Assembly (NCBI GenBank): GCA_027563935.2
Contig: JANVAS020000222.1
Coordinates: 5,394,001-5,458,000 of the forward strand
Origin: Costus lasius
Taxonomy: Eukaryota > Streptophyta > Magnoliopsida > Zingiberales > Costaceae
Direction of reading: 5' to 3'
DNA length: 64,000 nt
A model generated the notes under the pieces. It ran no database searches and was not told the DNA's origin. It saw nothing but the letters and a program-made list of their open reading frames with translations. Numbering within the stretch: position 1 is the stretch's first letter; each line of letters starts with the position of its first letter. A program made the translations under genes and the position numbers. Below are positions 44,250-55,557 of the stretch, one piece after another.

Positions 44250-47200
44250 CTAAAGCTGACCAAGCCCATCACTGAACAGGTGAGGATGCTCCTTTCTCAT
44301 ATCTGCTTCAACCTCCCAAGAGGCTTCTTCAATAGACTGATTTCCCCAGATGACTTTCACAAGTGGAATAACCTTATTCATCAGCACTTTCTCTTTTCTA
44401 TCTTCAATTCTGAGAGGTTTCACCACAAAAGTCATGTTCTCTTCAAGCTGGAGAGGTTCCAACTCCAGAACATGAGAAGGATCAGAACAATATTTTCTGA
44501 GTGCAGAAACATGGAACACATTATGGAGGTGTTCCAGTGATGGGGGTAGAGCAAGTCGGTATGCCACAGGTCCAACCCTCTCAATGATATCAAAGGGGCC
44601 AATGTACCTGGGACTCAATTTTCCTCTCTTCCCAAATCTCATCACCCCTTTCATAGGCGAGACCTTTAGGAAAACATGCTCTCCCACCAAAAACTCAAGA
44701 GGACGCCGCCTCACATCAGCATAACTCTTCTGTCTATCCTGAGCAATCTTCATCTTTTTCTGAATTTCTCTGATCTTCTCAGTGGCTTCCTGCACAGCAT
44801 CAGACCTTAGCACTGTTCTGTCCCCAGTTTCCTCCCAGCATATAGGTGTTCTGCATTTCCTCCCATATAGGGCCTCATACGGAGCCATCTGTATGCTAGA
44901 GTGGAAGCTATTGTTGTAGGTGAACTCTATCAGTGATAAGTCCAGATCCCACTCAACAGACCAGTCAATCACATAAGATCTCAGAAGATCCTCAAGTGTC
45001 TGAATAGTTCTCTCTGTCTGACCATCAGATTGAGGATGATATGCAGTGCTGAAACTCAGATTAGTTCCCAACTCTTCCTGTAATTTCTTCCAAAACCTGG
45101 ATAGAAATCGAGGATCACGATCAGAGACAATGTCCAAGGGAACTCCATGTAATCTGACAATCTCATCGATGTACAGTTTTGCTAACCGATCCAAACTGTA
45201 AGTCATTTTGATCGGTAAGAAGTGAGCCGACTTCGTGAGTCTGTCCACAATCACCCATACGGCATCATGATTCCTTCTGGTATTGGGCAGCCCACACACA
45301 AAGTCCATACTGATATGCTCCCACTTCCACTGAGGAATAGGGAGAGACTGCATCAAACCGCCCGGCCTCTGATGCTCAGTCTTCACGGTTTGGCAAGTCA
45401 AACATCTGGACACAAACAAATGCACATCCTTCTTCATACCATGCCACCAGAAAGTCTTTTTCAGATCCTGATACATCTTGGTACTACCAGGATGAATGGT
45501 ATACTTAGTGCAATGACTTTCCTTAAGAATGTCATTTCTCAACTCAGGGTCCTCAGGGACACAGACCCTTCCACGGAATCTGAGGAGACCATCATCCGAC
45601 ATACTGAAATTCTCATCCCAGCCTTGCTCAGACCTCTCTTTCCACCGTAGAATATCCTGATCTGACTGCTGCCCTGATCTCAGTCTCTGCAGTAAGTCTG
45701 ACTGAACCCTGAGAGAAGCTAGAAGACCGCCTCTCTCACCCGGAGTCACACTCAGATGCATGTCACTGAACTCCTGCAATAGTCGCCACTCCTGGACTCG
45801 CAGTGCAGCTATCTGAGTCACAGGATACCGACTAAGAGCATCGGCCACCACATTGGCTTTACCAGACTGATATTGGATGGTGAAGTCATAATCCTTTATC
45901 AATTCAAGCCATCGCCTCTGTCTCATATTCAGCTCTTTCTGAGTGAAGATATACTTCAAGCTCTGGTGATCTGTAAACAATTCAAATGTTTGTCCAAACA
46001 GATAGTGCCTCCAGATTTTCAAGGCAAAAACTACAGCTGCCAACTCCAAATCATGAGTGGGGTAGTTTACTTCATAATCCTTGAGTTGCCTTGAAGCATA
46101 AGCGACTACCTTTCCTTGCTGCATCAGTACAGCACCCAGACCCTTACCAGAGGCATCAGTGTAAACAGTGAACTTCTCTCCATCACAGGGAATGATGAGG
46201 ATAGGAGCACTGGTCAGTCTCTTTTTCAGTTCCTGAAAACTAGACTCACAATCATCAGACCACTCAAACTTCAAATTCTTTCTAGTTAGCTTTTTCAGCT
46301 CTGTCAGTTCTGAAGTTGCCATCCTGTAAGGAGCTTTAGATATCGGTGCCGTGCCTGGCAACAACTCGATACCAAACTCAACTTCTCTGCTGGGTGGTAA
46401 CCCAGATAAATCATCAGAGAAGACATCAGTAAACTCTCTTACCACAGGAATTTTAGCCAGATCCAAATCAGGCTCAGTCTGCACCTTGACATGCGCCAGA
46501 TACCCCTTGCAGCCCTGGGCTAAAAGCTTCCTGGCCTGCAGATGAGATATCACCAAAGGCTCCTGTTCTGAAATCCGGCCTTGGATAACCAATTGCTGTC
46601 CATCACTTAGATGCAGAGTAATTAACTTTTCAAAACAATCTAAAGTAGCATGATAGGCAGACAGCCAATCCATGCCCAGAATGTTGTCATAGTCTTTCAT
46701 AGGAAGACTAATCAAATCAATAGGTAAATCATATCCTTCTACCTTAATCAAACAGTCAGGGGATGTTATATCTGTAGATACGGCCTCACCCATAGGTGTA
46801 TGAACAGAAATACAGAAATCAAGTATCCTAGGCAACACAGGCAGACATGATGCAAAACATGTAGACACAAAGGATAAATTGGCACCAGGATCAAAAAGAA
46901 TGCGTGCCAAATAACTAAACACATAAAGTGTACCTTCCACCACAGACTTCGAAGCCGAAGCATCCCTCTCCGCGATGGCATACACGCGAGTCTGCACAGT
47001 AGGCTTCTCACCCTGACCCTGTCCTCTAGCATCCGGCATAGGACAGTCCCTAATCATATGCCCCGCCTTACCACATCTGAAGCAAGCGCCAGTCTTCCTG
47101 TAGCACTCATTATCCTGATGTTTAGTGCTCCCACAGTGGAGACACTTCTTGCCATTCTGAGAAACTGTGCTGGCTGGCTTCTGATAAGGTTGGTATCTGC

Positions 47201-48104
47201 CCTTATTGTCTTTCTTCCTCTTGAAATTCTTCTTATCCTTACCACCCAGAGTGGGTGCGTAAGTCACAGAAGTAGGGGCGGGTGCAGTGACTGGAATAAT
47301 ATCTGCAGCCATCTCCGCAATGCACCTCTCAGCAGTGCGAGCCCTGTCTACCACTTCAGCATAAGTTTCCAAGTGTAGCATAGCTACCCTTGTCCTGATA
47401 TCTTTCCTCAAACCCCGCTGAAACTTCTTGGCTCTTCTTTCCTCGGTGTTGACTAAGTGAGGAGCATACCCCGACAACCGAGCGAATGTGGCTTCATACT
47501 GATCCACCGTCAGGTCGCCCTGCTCAAGATGAATAAACTCCACTTCGCGCTCCTCAGATAAGCTAGAGGGGAAAAACTTGGCATTGAACTTCATCATGAA
47601 GTACTGCCAATCAACATCTCTGGATTCAGTTGCCGCCAGTCTGACGACTCCCTTCCACCAGTCTTCAGCATCTCCACGCAACATAAAGACAGACAAACAT
47701 AGCTTGTCTGCATCATCACAGCGCAAAACCTGGAAAATCTTTTCCAGTGTCAAAAGCCAATCCTCAGCAGCTCTAGGCCCCGGACTACCATAAAATGCAG
47801 TCGGGTTCAGGTGCTGAAACTCTCGAACCAACCGAGCATATCGTTGATGTGCGCCATCACCCAGAGGAGAACCAGCCGGTTGTGCCTGTGACTGAGACTG
47901 TGTCTGCGACAGCCGCTGCAATAACTGTTGCTGAACCTCCATGTGCTGCGCCTGCTGCTGCTGCATCATCTGAGTTTGCTGCTGAATGAATGCGTTCTGT
48001 TGTTGCATCATAGCAGTCATAGCCTCCATGGTCTGCCTCAGATCAGGCTGTTGATCACCGTTGCTACTGCTAGCTCTTGGTCGCACCATTTTTACCTGCA
48101 TCAC
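44250..48104 (-). CDS. E2: Gag-protease-RNase H-integrase polyprotein without RT core
   Basis: One open frame of 1284 codons. The likely start is [12 protein letters not shown], five codons inside the first Met, matching E1. Order by residue: Gln-rich coiled region (about 30-65), Gag domain (about 95-265), zinc knuckles at 321-334 and 341-354, protease DPGA (405-408), RNase H (about 645-757), integrase HHCC (H864, H871, C901, C904) and D,D35E (D934, D995, E1031), then a chromodomain-like C-terminus with VKVIWGN and EEASWEVE. After residue 605 (ELTELKK) the sequence jumps to LTRKNLKF: 238 codons with all RT palm motifs are missing compared with E1, in frame, with AAGC shared at both break points. 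The protein could package and integrate but not copy RNA. No stop or frameshift is seen. Confidence 0.95.
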   Translation of the reverse strand: MMQVKMVRPRASSSNGDQQPDLRQTMEAMTAMMQQQNAFIQQQTQMMQQQQAQHMEVQQQLLQRLSQTQSQSQAQPAGSPLGDGAHQRYARLVREFQHLNPTAFYGSPGPRAAEDWLLTLEKIFQVLRCDDADKLCLSVFMLRGDAEDWWKGVVRLAATESRDVDWQYFMMKFNAKFFPSSLSEEREVEFIHLEQGDLTVDQYEATFARLSGYAPHLVNTEERRAKKFQRGLRKDIRTRVAMLHLETYAEVVDRARTAERCIAEMAADIIPVTAPAPTSVTYAPTLGGKDKKNFKRKKDNKGRYQPYQKPASTVSQNGKKCLHCGSTKHQDNECYRKTGACFRCGKAGHMIRDCPMPDARGQGQGEKPTVQTRVYAIAERDASASKSVVEGTLYVFSYLARILFDPGANLSFVSTCFASCLPVLPRILDFCISVHTPMGEAVSTDITSPDCLIKVEGYDLPIDLISLPMKDYDNILGMDWLSAYHATLDCFEKLITLHLSDGQQLVIQGRISEQEPLVISHLQARKLLAQGCKGYLAHVKVQTEPDLDLAKIPVVREFTDVFSDDLSGLPPSREVEFGIELLPGTAPISKAPYRMATSELTELKKLTRKNLKFEWSDDCESSFQELKKRLTSAPILIIPCDGEKFTVYTDASGKGLGAVLMQQGKVVAYASRQLKDYEVNYPTHDLELAAVVFALKIWRHYLFGQTFELFTDHQSLKYIFTQKELNMRQRRWLELIKDYDFTIQYQSGKANVVADALSRYPVTQIAALRVQEWRLLQEFSDMHLSVTPGERGGLLASLRVQSDLLQRLRSGQQSDQDILRWKERSEQGWDENFSMSDDGLLRFRGRVCVPEDPELRNDILKESHCTKYTIHPGSTKMYQDLKKTFWWHGMKKDVHLFVSRCLTCQTVKTEHQRPGGLMQSLPIPQWKWEHISMDFVCGLPNTRRNHDAVWVIVDRLTKSAHFLPIKMTYSLDRLAKLYIDEIVRLHGVPLDIVSDRDPRFLSRFWKKLQEELGTNLSFSTAYHPQSDGQTERTIQTLEDLLRSYVIDWSVEWDLDLSLIEFTYNNSFHSSIQMAPYEALYGRKCRTPICWEETGDRTVLRSDAVQEATEKIREIQKKMKIAQDRQKSYADVRRRPLEFLVGEHVFLKVSPMKGVMRFGKRGKLSPRYIGPFDIIERVGPVAYRLALPPSLEHLHNVFHVSALRKYCSDPSHVLELEPLQLEENMTFVVKPLRIEDRKEKVLMNKVIPLVKVIWGNQSIEEASWEVEADMRKEHPHLFSDGLGQL

Positions 48105-48218
48105 ATAACACAGTAGAATAACAACCAGTATTCAATCACAAATCAGATCCTAACTTGGTTTCTAGCAATACACAAACAAAGTTTTCCTTCCCCGGAGTTT
48201 CTAATTGCTAGTAATATT
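48105..48218 (-). other. E2: short leader
   Basis: About 115 bases between PBS and the ORF, matching the E1 leader except for A-run length and scattered changes. Confidence 0.85.
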
Positions 48219-48230
48219 GCTCTGATACCA
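48219..48230 (-). other. E2: primer binding site (tRNA-iMet type)
   Basis: The minus strand reads TGGTATCAGAGC, two bases from the 5'LTR. Confidence 0.95.
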
Positions 48231-48232
48231 TC

Positions 48233-51200
48233 TGTAACATCCCTCAGAATCACACCCCACACGCATACAAGTAAAATACGGGGTTTCAAAAATTTTTACT
48301 CTTCCATTAAAACACAAGAAGAAAGCGGCATCGAAGGACATTACTACGGAACTGAAAACCGCACAGAACTGAATAGGATCGATTTACTAGGAAATAGAAA
48401 TCCGGAAAATCCAGAAAAAATCCGGCAGCAAGTATTCTAAACTACTGCTGCACAGACACACATATCTTGTAACAACAACAAACGTCCACACTACACATAT
48501 GTGGAATTTCAGAAATATACAGAACTGATTATTCAGATACTAAAATAAACAACACAAATTCGGTTACACATCTCAAATCGGACATTTCAAAATAAGAACC
48601 AATTCAATAAAAGAATCCAAGACTTGTATCCAATAATTTAAACGAAACAACTATAATATAATATCCTGAAAACAGGCATAAGCCCTCAGGAGATAAAACA
48701 TGTCATATAGGTCATAATAAATTAGGCACGCAGGCCTGATAAATCTTTAGAAGACTATTCTTAGAAATGACATCAAACATTAGCGTCATATTAGCTGTAG
48801 CAATTACTGTCTTGATGTCTCACCTGAAAACATTTAAACAACGGAGGTGAGCTAAAAAGCTCAGTGAGTAAAAGACACTAAAAGTCATCCATAGTACACA
48901 TCAAAAATATCATACTTAAGTTGAAATTCTTTTTATTTAACAGATAAGATAAATCAACTTAACATGCATGCTCATATCAGAAACAAACACAATCAAATAC
49001 AGATACTTGTAACAATAGGCATCAAACAGGTAGGATATGAATATACCAACCCATACCAACTAACCACACCGCCTAATACATCTAAATACAGATCGAAACA
49101 GAACTACAGAAATCAGAACTGACAGACAGAAAATCAGAATTTTCAGAGTCCAAACGGATAGTCTACATCGGAAACAGAAAGGCCACGGAAGGCCTGGTGA
49201 CCACAGAAGGTCTGACCCCACCTCTGCCGAGGACGAGACAATGCATGCATATCAGAAACAGAATGGTAGAGGAGATATCAGTGGGTGGCCCCCGTCTTGT
49301 CAGGACGTGGCACTCTGGTCTCCAATACCCAGAACAGAATGGTAGAGGAGGTATCAGTGGGTGGCCCCCGTCTTGTTAGGACGTGGCACTCTGGCCTCCA
49401 AAACCCAGAACTGAATGGTAGAGGAGGTATCAGTGGGTGGCCCCCGTCTTGTCAGGACGTGGCACTCTGGCCTCCAAAACCCAGAACTGAATGGTAGAGG
49501 AGGTATCAGTGGGTGGCCCCCGTCTTGTTAGGACGTGGCACTCTGGCCTCCAATACCCAGAACAGAAATAGTGTCTCAAGGGTCGTAGTAGACTATCAGC
49601 ACCATTACAGCGCCACAGAAGGAGGGTAAGGACACGGAAGAGTGCTACACTAGGGCATAATTTTACAGAACAGATTATACTGAAACGGAGAAGTAGGATC
49701 AACCACTACTTAATTCTTACATTATGCCCAAAGTCTAACAAACCAGAAAATGACACACCCTAATATCCAGTCCTTAAACACAGAACAGAATTTATATGAG
49801 TGAATTCCTTACAACTAACCTTAATTCATGTCAAACCATTCTATGTTCTCACAAATGTTTTAACACATTCAAGGTTTTCAGAAACTTCACAACATATAAA
49901 CAGAACAGGAAATATCCACATAACAAACAATTAAATACAGAACAGAAATTATTCATATAACAAACATTTAAACACAGAACAGAAATTATTCATGAAATAA
50001 TCTCCTCAAAATTTCTAAAACCGTGAGCTATAAAATTACTGTAAGGGGCGCCACTTTCAGAACCTTAACGGAACGCACAAATTTCATGTAAATAATTTCA
50101 GTCCCCCACTACAGATAATTTTAATTACACGCTCGTGAAGAAAATTGACCAAAGCCCCAAAATTGGCTCGAACTATATTTTCGAAAATTCCTAAGTTCTT
50201 AGTTAAATCCCCAATTTTGTTTTCTCTAAAATTTCTCATCAAACAAATAAATTTTAGAAGAACTACAGACCACAATTTAAGAGGTTAAACCATACAATGT
50301 AAATTTTTCTCACAAAGGAATATTCGTCTAACCAAAACATAGCAGATTTATATTGTCAGTTTGCAAAATATATTTTTAGTCCAATTTCGAACCAAAGCTA
50401 GTCAATATTGTATTCAAAATGAAGCTCTCTGAATCTAGTTTCCAATAAAACTGGTTTCACAAGATTTCGAATTTTAGACAGGAAGATATAAGGGTTCGAA
50501 CATAGGAAGGTCAGAATTTCAGATTTCAAGAAAACAGATTCATATATCAGACTTGCGACATTTATTTCAGATCCAATAACTAATCGAAAATAGGCGTTAT
50601 GGGAGTCAAAATAAAGCTCTTCGAGCCTACGGTCTAATAAAACTGATTTGACAAGATTTCGAGCTATACCTAGGGAGATATGATGGTTCGAACACATAAA
50701 GGTCGAAATCCAGAATTTCAGAAAACTGATTTTGTACCGCTGGATTGCAATACAGATTGAAATACGAATACCGCTCGGACATGGTCGATATCATATTCAA
50801 ATTAAAGCCAAACATATCTAGTTTCATACAAAATTTATCTCGTGCGATTTGGATCTATAGGCCATGAGATATTGGGGTTATAGTACACAAAGGTCAGATT
50901 AACGAATGCAGATTTCAGCAGAACAGGATTTTAAAACCCTATAATTATTTGAATTCAACCCCATACGAATAATCATGGCAAATAACGAATTTTAATTCGG
51001 ATTAGACTCCTTAGGATCGAATTACTCACAGAAAATCGCCCACAGAGAAAACGCCAAAACAGGGGATCAGGGGTCTCCAGAAAGTTCGTCCACCACCAGT
51101 CTGCCACCACCAGCGTCAGAAGTTTGCAGGAGGCGCCAAGCACAGTGAGGGGCGAGAACACAGGCGGCTAGGGCAAGAAACAAACCAAAAATCGTGAGGG

Positions 51201-51543
51201 AGAGGAGCTCTCACGAATTTCCCCTTTTTTTTTTTTTTCCACCCCAAACGGATCCAAGATCCAATAACCCAATTAACTTAAGTGGAAATCGGCTTTAATG
51301 GGCTTACCTGGGCTTAACCACCATGCGCCACTCCAATAACACAGAAATATGCGCCACCATGGTGGAAGAATTCCAGGAACAAAGACTCAAGGTCGAGGGT
51401 TCAAATCCCCAACCAAAATAATTATTTTTGCCCTGTAGGAAAAATTCCTACATTTAGGCAAAAATCCCAAAATTTTAACAGATAAAATACAGAAACAGAA
51501 TTTCTAACCTTAAATCAAAATTCAGAAAATCAAGGGCGTTACA
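48233..51543 (-). repeat. E2: 5'LTR
   Basis: 3311 bp, nearly identical to 40910-44220. The 76-bp fourfold repeat is at 49259-49562. It is followed by the AATGT duplication and the rest of the H LTR. Confidence 0.95.
49259..49562. repeat. 76-bp tandem repeat, four units, in the E2 5'LTR
   Basis: Same four-unit array as at 41936-42239, with one difference (C for T in unit 3). Confidence 0.93.
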
Positions 51544-51548
51544 AATGT

Positions 51549-51655
51549 AGCTAACTGAATAACAACCATGCCTTTATAAACATATGAGTTTATTACATGA
51601 TACTTGTTACACTCCCATAGGCTTCAAACATTAGCCTTAAGGGCATACCCCAACA
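51549..51655 (-). repeat. Copy H: 3'LTR, remaining 107 bp
   Basis: Completes the H 3'LTR beyond E2. It ends CCCCAACA on the plus strand, next to the polypurine tract. Confidence 0.95.
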
Positions 51656-51664
51656 ATCTCCCAC
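51656..51664 (-). other. Copy H: polypurine tract
   Basis: The minus strand reads GTGGGAGAT directly before the 3'LTR. Confidence 0.85.
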
Positions 51665-51675
51665 TTGCACTTAAT

Positions 51676-54600
51676 CTAATGGTTGAGGAATCTCAAACCC
51701 ATATTATTACAGTGCTTTTCATGCTTCTGCTGCGCCAGAGGCTTGGTAAGCGGGTCTGCCAGATTGTCATCTGTATGAACCTTGCATACTTTGATCTCGC
51801 CACGATCAATGATCTCCCTGATCAAATGAAACCGTCTCTGTATGTGCTTGGACTTCTGGTGCGACCGTGGTTCCTTTGCTTGTGCAATTGCTCCAGTGTT
51901 ATCACAGAAGATAACCAAAGGATCTGCACTCGAAGGAACGACACCAAGTTCTTTCACGAACTTACGAATCCACACTGCCTCCTTGGATGCTTCCGAGGCT
52001 GCAACATACTCGGCTTCTGTTGTGGAATCAGCAACAGTTGACTGTTTGAAACTCTTCCACACCACTGCTCCACCATTCAAGCTAAAAACACAGCCTGATT
52101 GCGATCGGAAATCATCCTGGTCAGACTGGAACGAAGCGTCAGTATATCCTTCAATACTGAGTTCTTCCTGACCACCATATATCAAGAACATATCTTTGGT
52201 CCTCCGCAGATATTTTAAGATGTTCTTGACTGCAATCCAGTGCGCCATACCTGGATTACTCTGGTAACGACTGGTCACGCTTAACCCGTAAGCGACGTCT
52301 GGGCGAGTACACAACATCGCATACATAATGGATCCAATAGCCGAAGCATAAGGCGTATTGTCCATTTCATCTTTCTCAGTCTGTGTTTGTGGACACTGAC
52401 TCTTCGAAAGACTCAGACCATGTCTGACTGGAAGATATCCTCGTTTAGAATTCTCTAAATGAAATCTTTCCAGGACTTTATCGATGTAAGTACTCTGGCA
52501 CAGCCCGAGAAGCCTCTTAGATCTATTCCTGTAGATCTTCACACCTAACACATAGGCTGCTTCTCCTAGATCTTTCATCTGGAAACATTTCCTCAGCCAT
52601 GCCTTAACAGCATGCATTTCAGGAATGTCATTTCCAATGATCAAGATGTCATCGACGTAGAGGACTAGGAAAGCAATCACGCTCCCACTAAACCTCTTAT
52701 ATACACACGGGTCATCCTCGTTCTTGATGAAACCAAATTCAGTAACTGATTCATCAAAACGAACATTCCAGCTTCTCGATGCTTGTTTAAGTCCATAAAT
52801 GGACTTCTTTAACTTGCATATTTTATGACGATCTGCTAGATTAGTGAAACCTTCAGGTTGTGTCATATACACATCCTCATCCAGATTTCCATTAAGGAAA
52901 GCTGTTTTCACATCCATCTGCCAGATCTCATAATCGTAATATGCAGCTATCGCAAAAAGAATCCGAATAGACTTAAACATGGCTACAGGTGAGAAAGTTT
53001 CATCATAATCTATCCCGTAGATTTGTTTGAAACCTTTCGCAACTAGCCTGCCTTTATAGGTAACCACGTTACCATCCATGTCAATCTTCTTCTTGAAGAT
53101 CCATTTACAGCCTATAGGGATTACTCCCGGAGGCGGATCAACCAAATCCCAGACTTGGTTATCTGACATGGAGTCCATCTCGGCGCGCATAGCTTCAAGC
53201 CATCTCGCTGACTCCGGTCCACTGACCGCATCCGCATAAGTGAGGGGTTCATCATTGTCAATGATGTAGACTCCGTCATAGCGCTCAGGCTGTCGACGAA
53301 TCCTTCCCGATCTTCGCGGTTCCCGTGATATCTGAGCCTCAGGTTGTCCAATAACCTGTTCTACCGGCTCAGGCTCATCCAACTCTGCTTGAGCACTTTG
53401 TCCTTTCTCTGGATTCTCATCCAGTTTTATTTCTCTCCCACTGGCCTCTTGCAGAAGAAACTCCTTCTCAAGAAATATGGCCGTCCGAGCAACAAAAACC
53501 TTGTTCTCCTTGGGATCGAAGAAATAATAACCCTTAGTTTCCTTAGGGTAACCGACAAAGATACATTTCTCAGATCTGCTCTCTAGTTTCCCAGAGGCGA
53601 GCTTTTTGACATAAGCCTCGCAACCCCAGATCCTGATAAATGTCAAGCTTGGCTGTTTCCCATACCACAACTCATATGGCGTCTTTGAAACTGCCTTGGA
53701 TGGCACTCGGTTTAGTACCTTTGCAGCTGTTTCCAGTGCAAAACCCCAAAAGGAGTATGGAAGAGTAGCCTGACTCATCATAGAACGAACCATATCTAGT
53801 AACGTTCTATTTCTCCTCTCGGACACACCATTCCATTGCGGTGTTCCTGGTGGAGTGAGCTGTGAGATAATCCCACACTCCTTTAGATAGTCAGTAAATG
53901 CATGACTTAGGTATTCACCACCTCGATCTGAGCGAAGTGCCTTGATATTACGGCCTAGCTGATTTTGTACTTCATTCTTGAACTCTTTGAACTTGTCAAA
54001 AGATTCACTCTTATGTCTCATCAGATAGACATACCCATATCTACTGAAATCATCAGTAAAGGTAATGAAGTACTGATAGCCACCTCTGGCATGTTTACTA
54101 AATGGCCCACACACATCACTGTGTATAAGGTCAAGTAAACCTGAAGCCCTTTGACCTTTGTGAGGAAAAGGTGACTTCGTCATTTTACCCATTAAACAAG
54201 CCTTGCATGTATCAATCTCCTTGTAGGAGAATGATCCCAGCAGTCCATGATGATGCAACCGCTTAATGCGTTTCTCGTTAATATGGCCTAAACGACTATG
54301 CCATAGCAAGGTGCTGTCATCAGCATACTTGGCTTTCTTGATATCAACGTTCTGTATAGAACATTCCATGTCCAACATGTATAACCCATTGTTAATTGAA
54401 CCAGTTGCATAAACAATATTATCTAAAGACAAAACACACTTTGAAATATTGCATTCAAAGGAAAATCCCTTCCTGACAAGAGCAGGAATGGAGATAATAT
54501 TTTTAGTTATACTGGGAACAAAGTAACAACTGTTTAGTTCTAATACAATTCCAGATGGTAAAGAAATGAAGTAGTCTCCTACAGCAACAGCAGCAACCAG

Positions 54601-55557
54601 TGCCCCGTTTCCAACGCGTAGGTCCACCTCATGCTGTCCCACCTGCCTTCTTCTCTTGAGTTCCTGCACATTTGAACAAATGTGAACTCCACATGCAGTG
54701 TCCAACACCCATGATATAGAAGAAGAAAACATGACCTCAGTCACGAATATACCTGAGCCAGAAGCAAAGCTTCCCCTCTTGTCTCCTTGGAGCGCTTTAC
54801 AGTCCTTTTTCCAGTGACCCAGCTGGCCACAGTGGAAACACCTGTATTCCTTGGACCGCTTCACCTTCTGCTTCAGAGCCTTGCTGTAATTCTTGACCGG
54901 GGCCTTGCCCTTCTTCCCCTTCTTCTTGTTCCTTGAAGGAACCATCAAGACAGAGGTTGAAGGCTTACCCTTCAGAGTTTCCTCAGTGGTCAAGAGCATA
55001 TTCAACAGCTCTGCCGGAGTACAATCGATTTTGTTCATATTAAAATTAATAATGAACGCGTCGAATGAAGGCGGGAGAGACTGCAGAATAATGTCCACAG
55101 CAAGCTCCTGGTTGATGGTATGCCCCAGTTTCTCTAGAGCCTCCTTGTGCCCAATCATCTTGAGCACGTGAGCTCCCACTGGGCTCCCTTCAGCCAGTTT
55201 GCTCTGAAAGAAGAGCTTAGTCAAATTATAGCGTTCAGTCCTCGCCTGTGCAGCATACAGCATCTTGAGGTTCGCTATAATCTCTATAGCCGACATATCC
55301 TCATGCTGACGCTGCAGCGGTGGCGTCATAGACGCTAGCATCAGGCAAGCGACATCAATGCTATCATTGACGTGCTTTTCATAGGCTTCCCGAACCGCCC
55401 TTGCGGCGTTCGGAGCGGGCTGCGGCGGTATCGCCGTCTCGAGGACATACAGTTTCCTCTCTACCTTAAGAATAATCTTAAGGTGTCCAAACCAGTCAGA
55501 GAAGTTTGGCCCAGCAAACTTCTCCCTTTCCAGTAGGGATCGCACATTGAAGTTCAT
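51676..55557 (-). CDS. Copy H: intact Gag-Pol of the Angela-like copia family
   Basis: Full-length polyprotein of 1293 codons with no visible lesion. By residue: Gag/UBN2-like region 1-200, Lys-rich linker (209-235), zinc knuckle CFHCGQLGHWKKDC (240-253), protease DTACG (286-290), integrase HHCC (H420, H425, C451, C454) and D,D35E (D481, D544, E580), a linker with RRSGRIRRQ, reverse transcriptase with YVDD (967-970), RNase H (YTDASFQ, STTEAEY, FCDNTGA) and the end RFLNH. The order PR-INT-RT-RH is that of Ty1/copia. The RNase H and Gag read like BARE-1/Angela proteins. The start MNFNVRSLLERE is the first Met after a long leader and is shared with copy B. It would act in cytoplasmic virus-like particles. 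Whether it is expressed cannot be told; E2 in the 3'LTR may affect new copies. Confidence 0.96.
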   Translation of the reverse strand: MNFNVRSLLEREKFAGPNFSDWFGHLKIILKVERKLYVLETAIPPQPAPNAARAVREAYEKHVNDSIDVACLMLASMTPPLQRQHEDMSAIEIIANLKMLYAAQARTERYNLTKLFFQSKLAEGSPVGAHVLKMIGHKEALEKLGHTINQELAVDIILQSLPPSFDAFIINFNMNKIDCTPAELLNMLLTTEETLKGKPSTSVLMVPSRNKKKGKKGKAPVKNYSKALKQKVKRSKEYRCFHCGQLGHWKKDCKALQGDKRGSFASGSGIFVTEVMFSSSISWVLDTACGVHICSNVQELKRRRQVGQHEVDLRVGNGALVAAVAVGDYFISLPSGIVLELNSCYFVPSITKNIISIPALVRKGFSFECNISKCVLSLDNIVYATGSINNGLYMLDMECSIQNVDIKKAKYADDSTLLWHSRLGHINEKRIKRLHHHGLLGSFSYKEIDTCKACLMGKMTKSPFPHKGQRASGLLDLIHSDVCGPFSKHARGGYQYFITFTDDFSRYGYVYLMRHKSESFDKFKEFKNEVQNQLGRNIKALRSDRGGEYLSHAFTDYLKECGIISQLTPPGTPQWNGVSERRNRTLLDMVRSMMSQATLPYSFWGFALETAAKVLNRVPSKAVSKTPYELWYGKQPSLTFIRIWGCEAYVKKLASGKLESRSEKCIFVGYPKETKGYYFFDPKENKVFVARTAIFLEKEFLLQEASGREIKLDENPEKGQSAQAELDEPEPVEQVIGQPEAQISREPRRSGRIRRQPERYDGVYIIDNDEPLTYADAVSGPESARWLEAMRAEMDSMSDNQVWDLVDPPPGVIPIGCKWIFKKKIDMDGNVVTYKGRLVAKGFKQIYGIDYDETFSPVAMFKSIRILFAIAAYYDYEIWQMDVKTAFLNGNLDEDVYMTQPEGFTNLADRHKICKLKKSIYGLKQASRSWNVRFDESVTEFGFIKNEDDPCVYKRFSGSVIAFLVLYVDDILIIGNDIPEMHAVKAWLRKCFQMKDLGEAAYVLGVKIYRNRSKRLLGLCQSTYIDKVLERFHLENSKRGYLPVRHGLSLSKSQCPQTQTEKDEMDNTPYASAIGSIMYAMLCTRPDVAYGLSVTSRYQSNPGMAHWIAVKNILKYLRRTKDMFLIYGGQEELSIEGYTDASFQSDQDDFRSQSGCVFSLNGGAVVWKSFKQSTVADSTTEAEYVAASEASKEAVWIRKFVKELGVVPSSADPLVIFCDNTGAIAQAKEPRSHQKSKHIQRRFHLIREIIDRGEIKVCKVHTDDNLADPLTKPLAQQKHEKHCNNMGLRFLNH

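Larger units (their letters stand above)
40910..51543 (-). mobile_element. E2: Tekay/Del-like Ty3/gypsy element lacking reverse transcriptase
   Basis: Complete element of 10634 bp on the minus strand with the duplication AATGT at 40905-40909 and 51544-51548, inside the 3'LTR of H. Both LTRs are 3311 bp and differ at about four bases by eye (0.12%). It has a PBS, a polypurine tract and one long ORF, but the RT core is deleted in frame. It is the same family as E1, with a longer LTR. It must be younger than H, its host. Confidence 0.96.
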
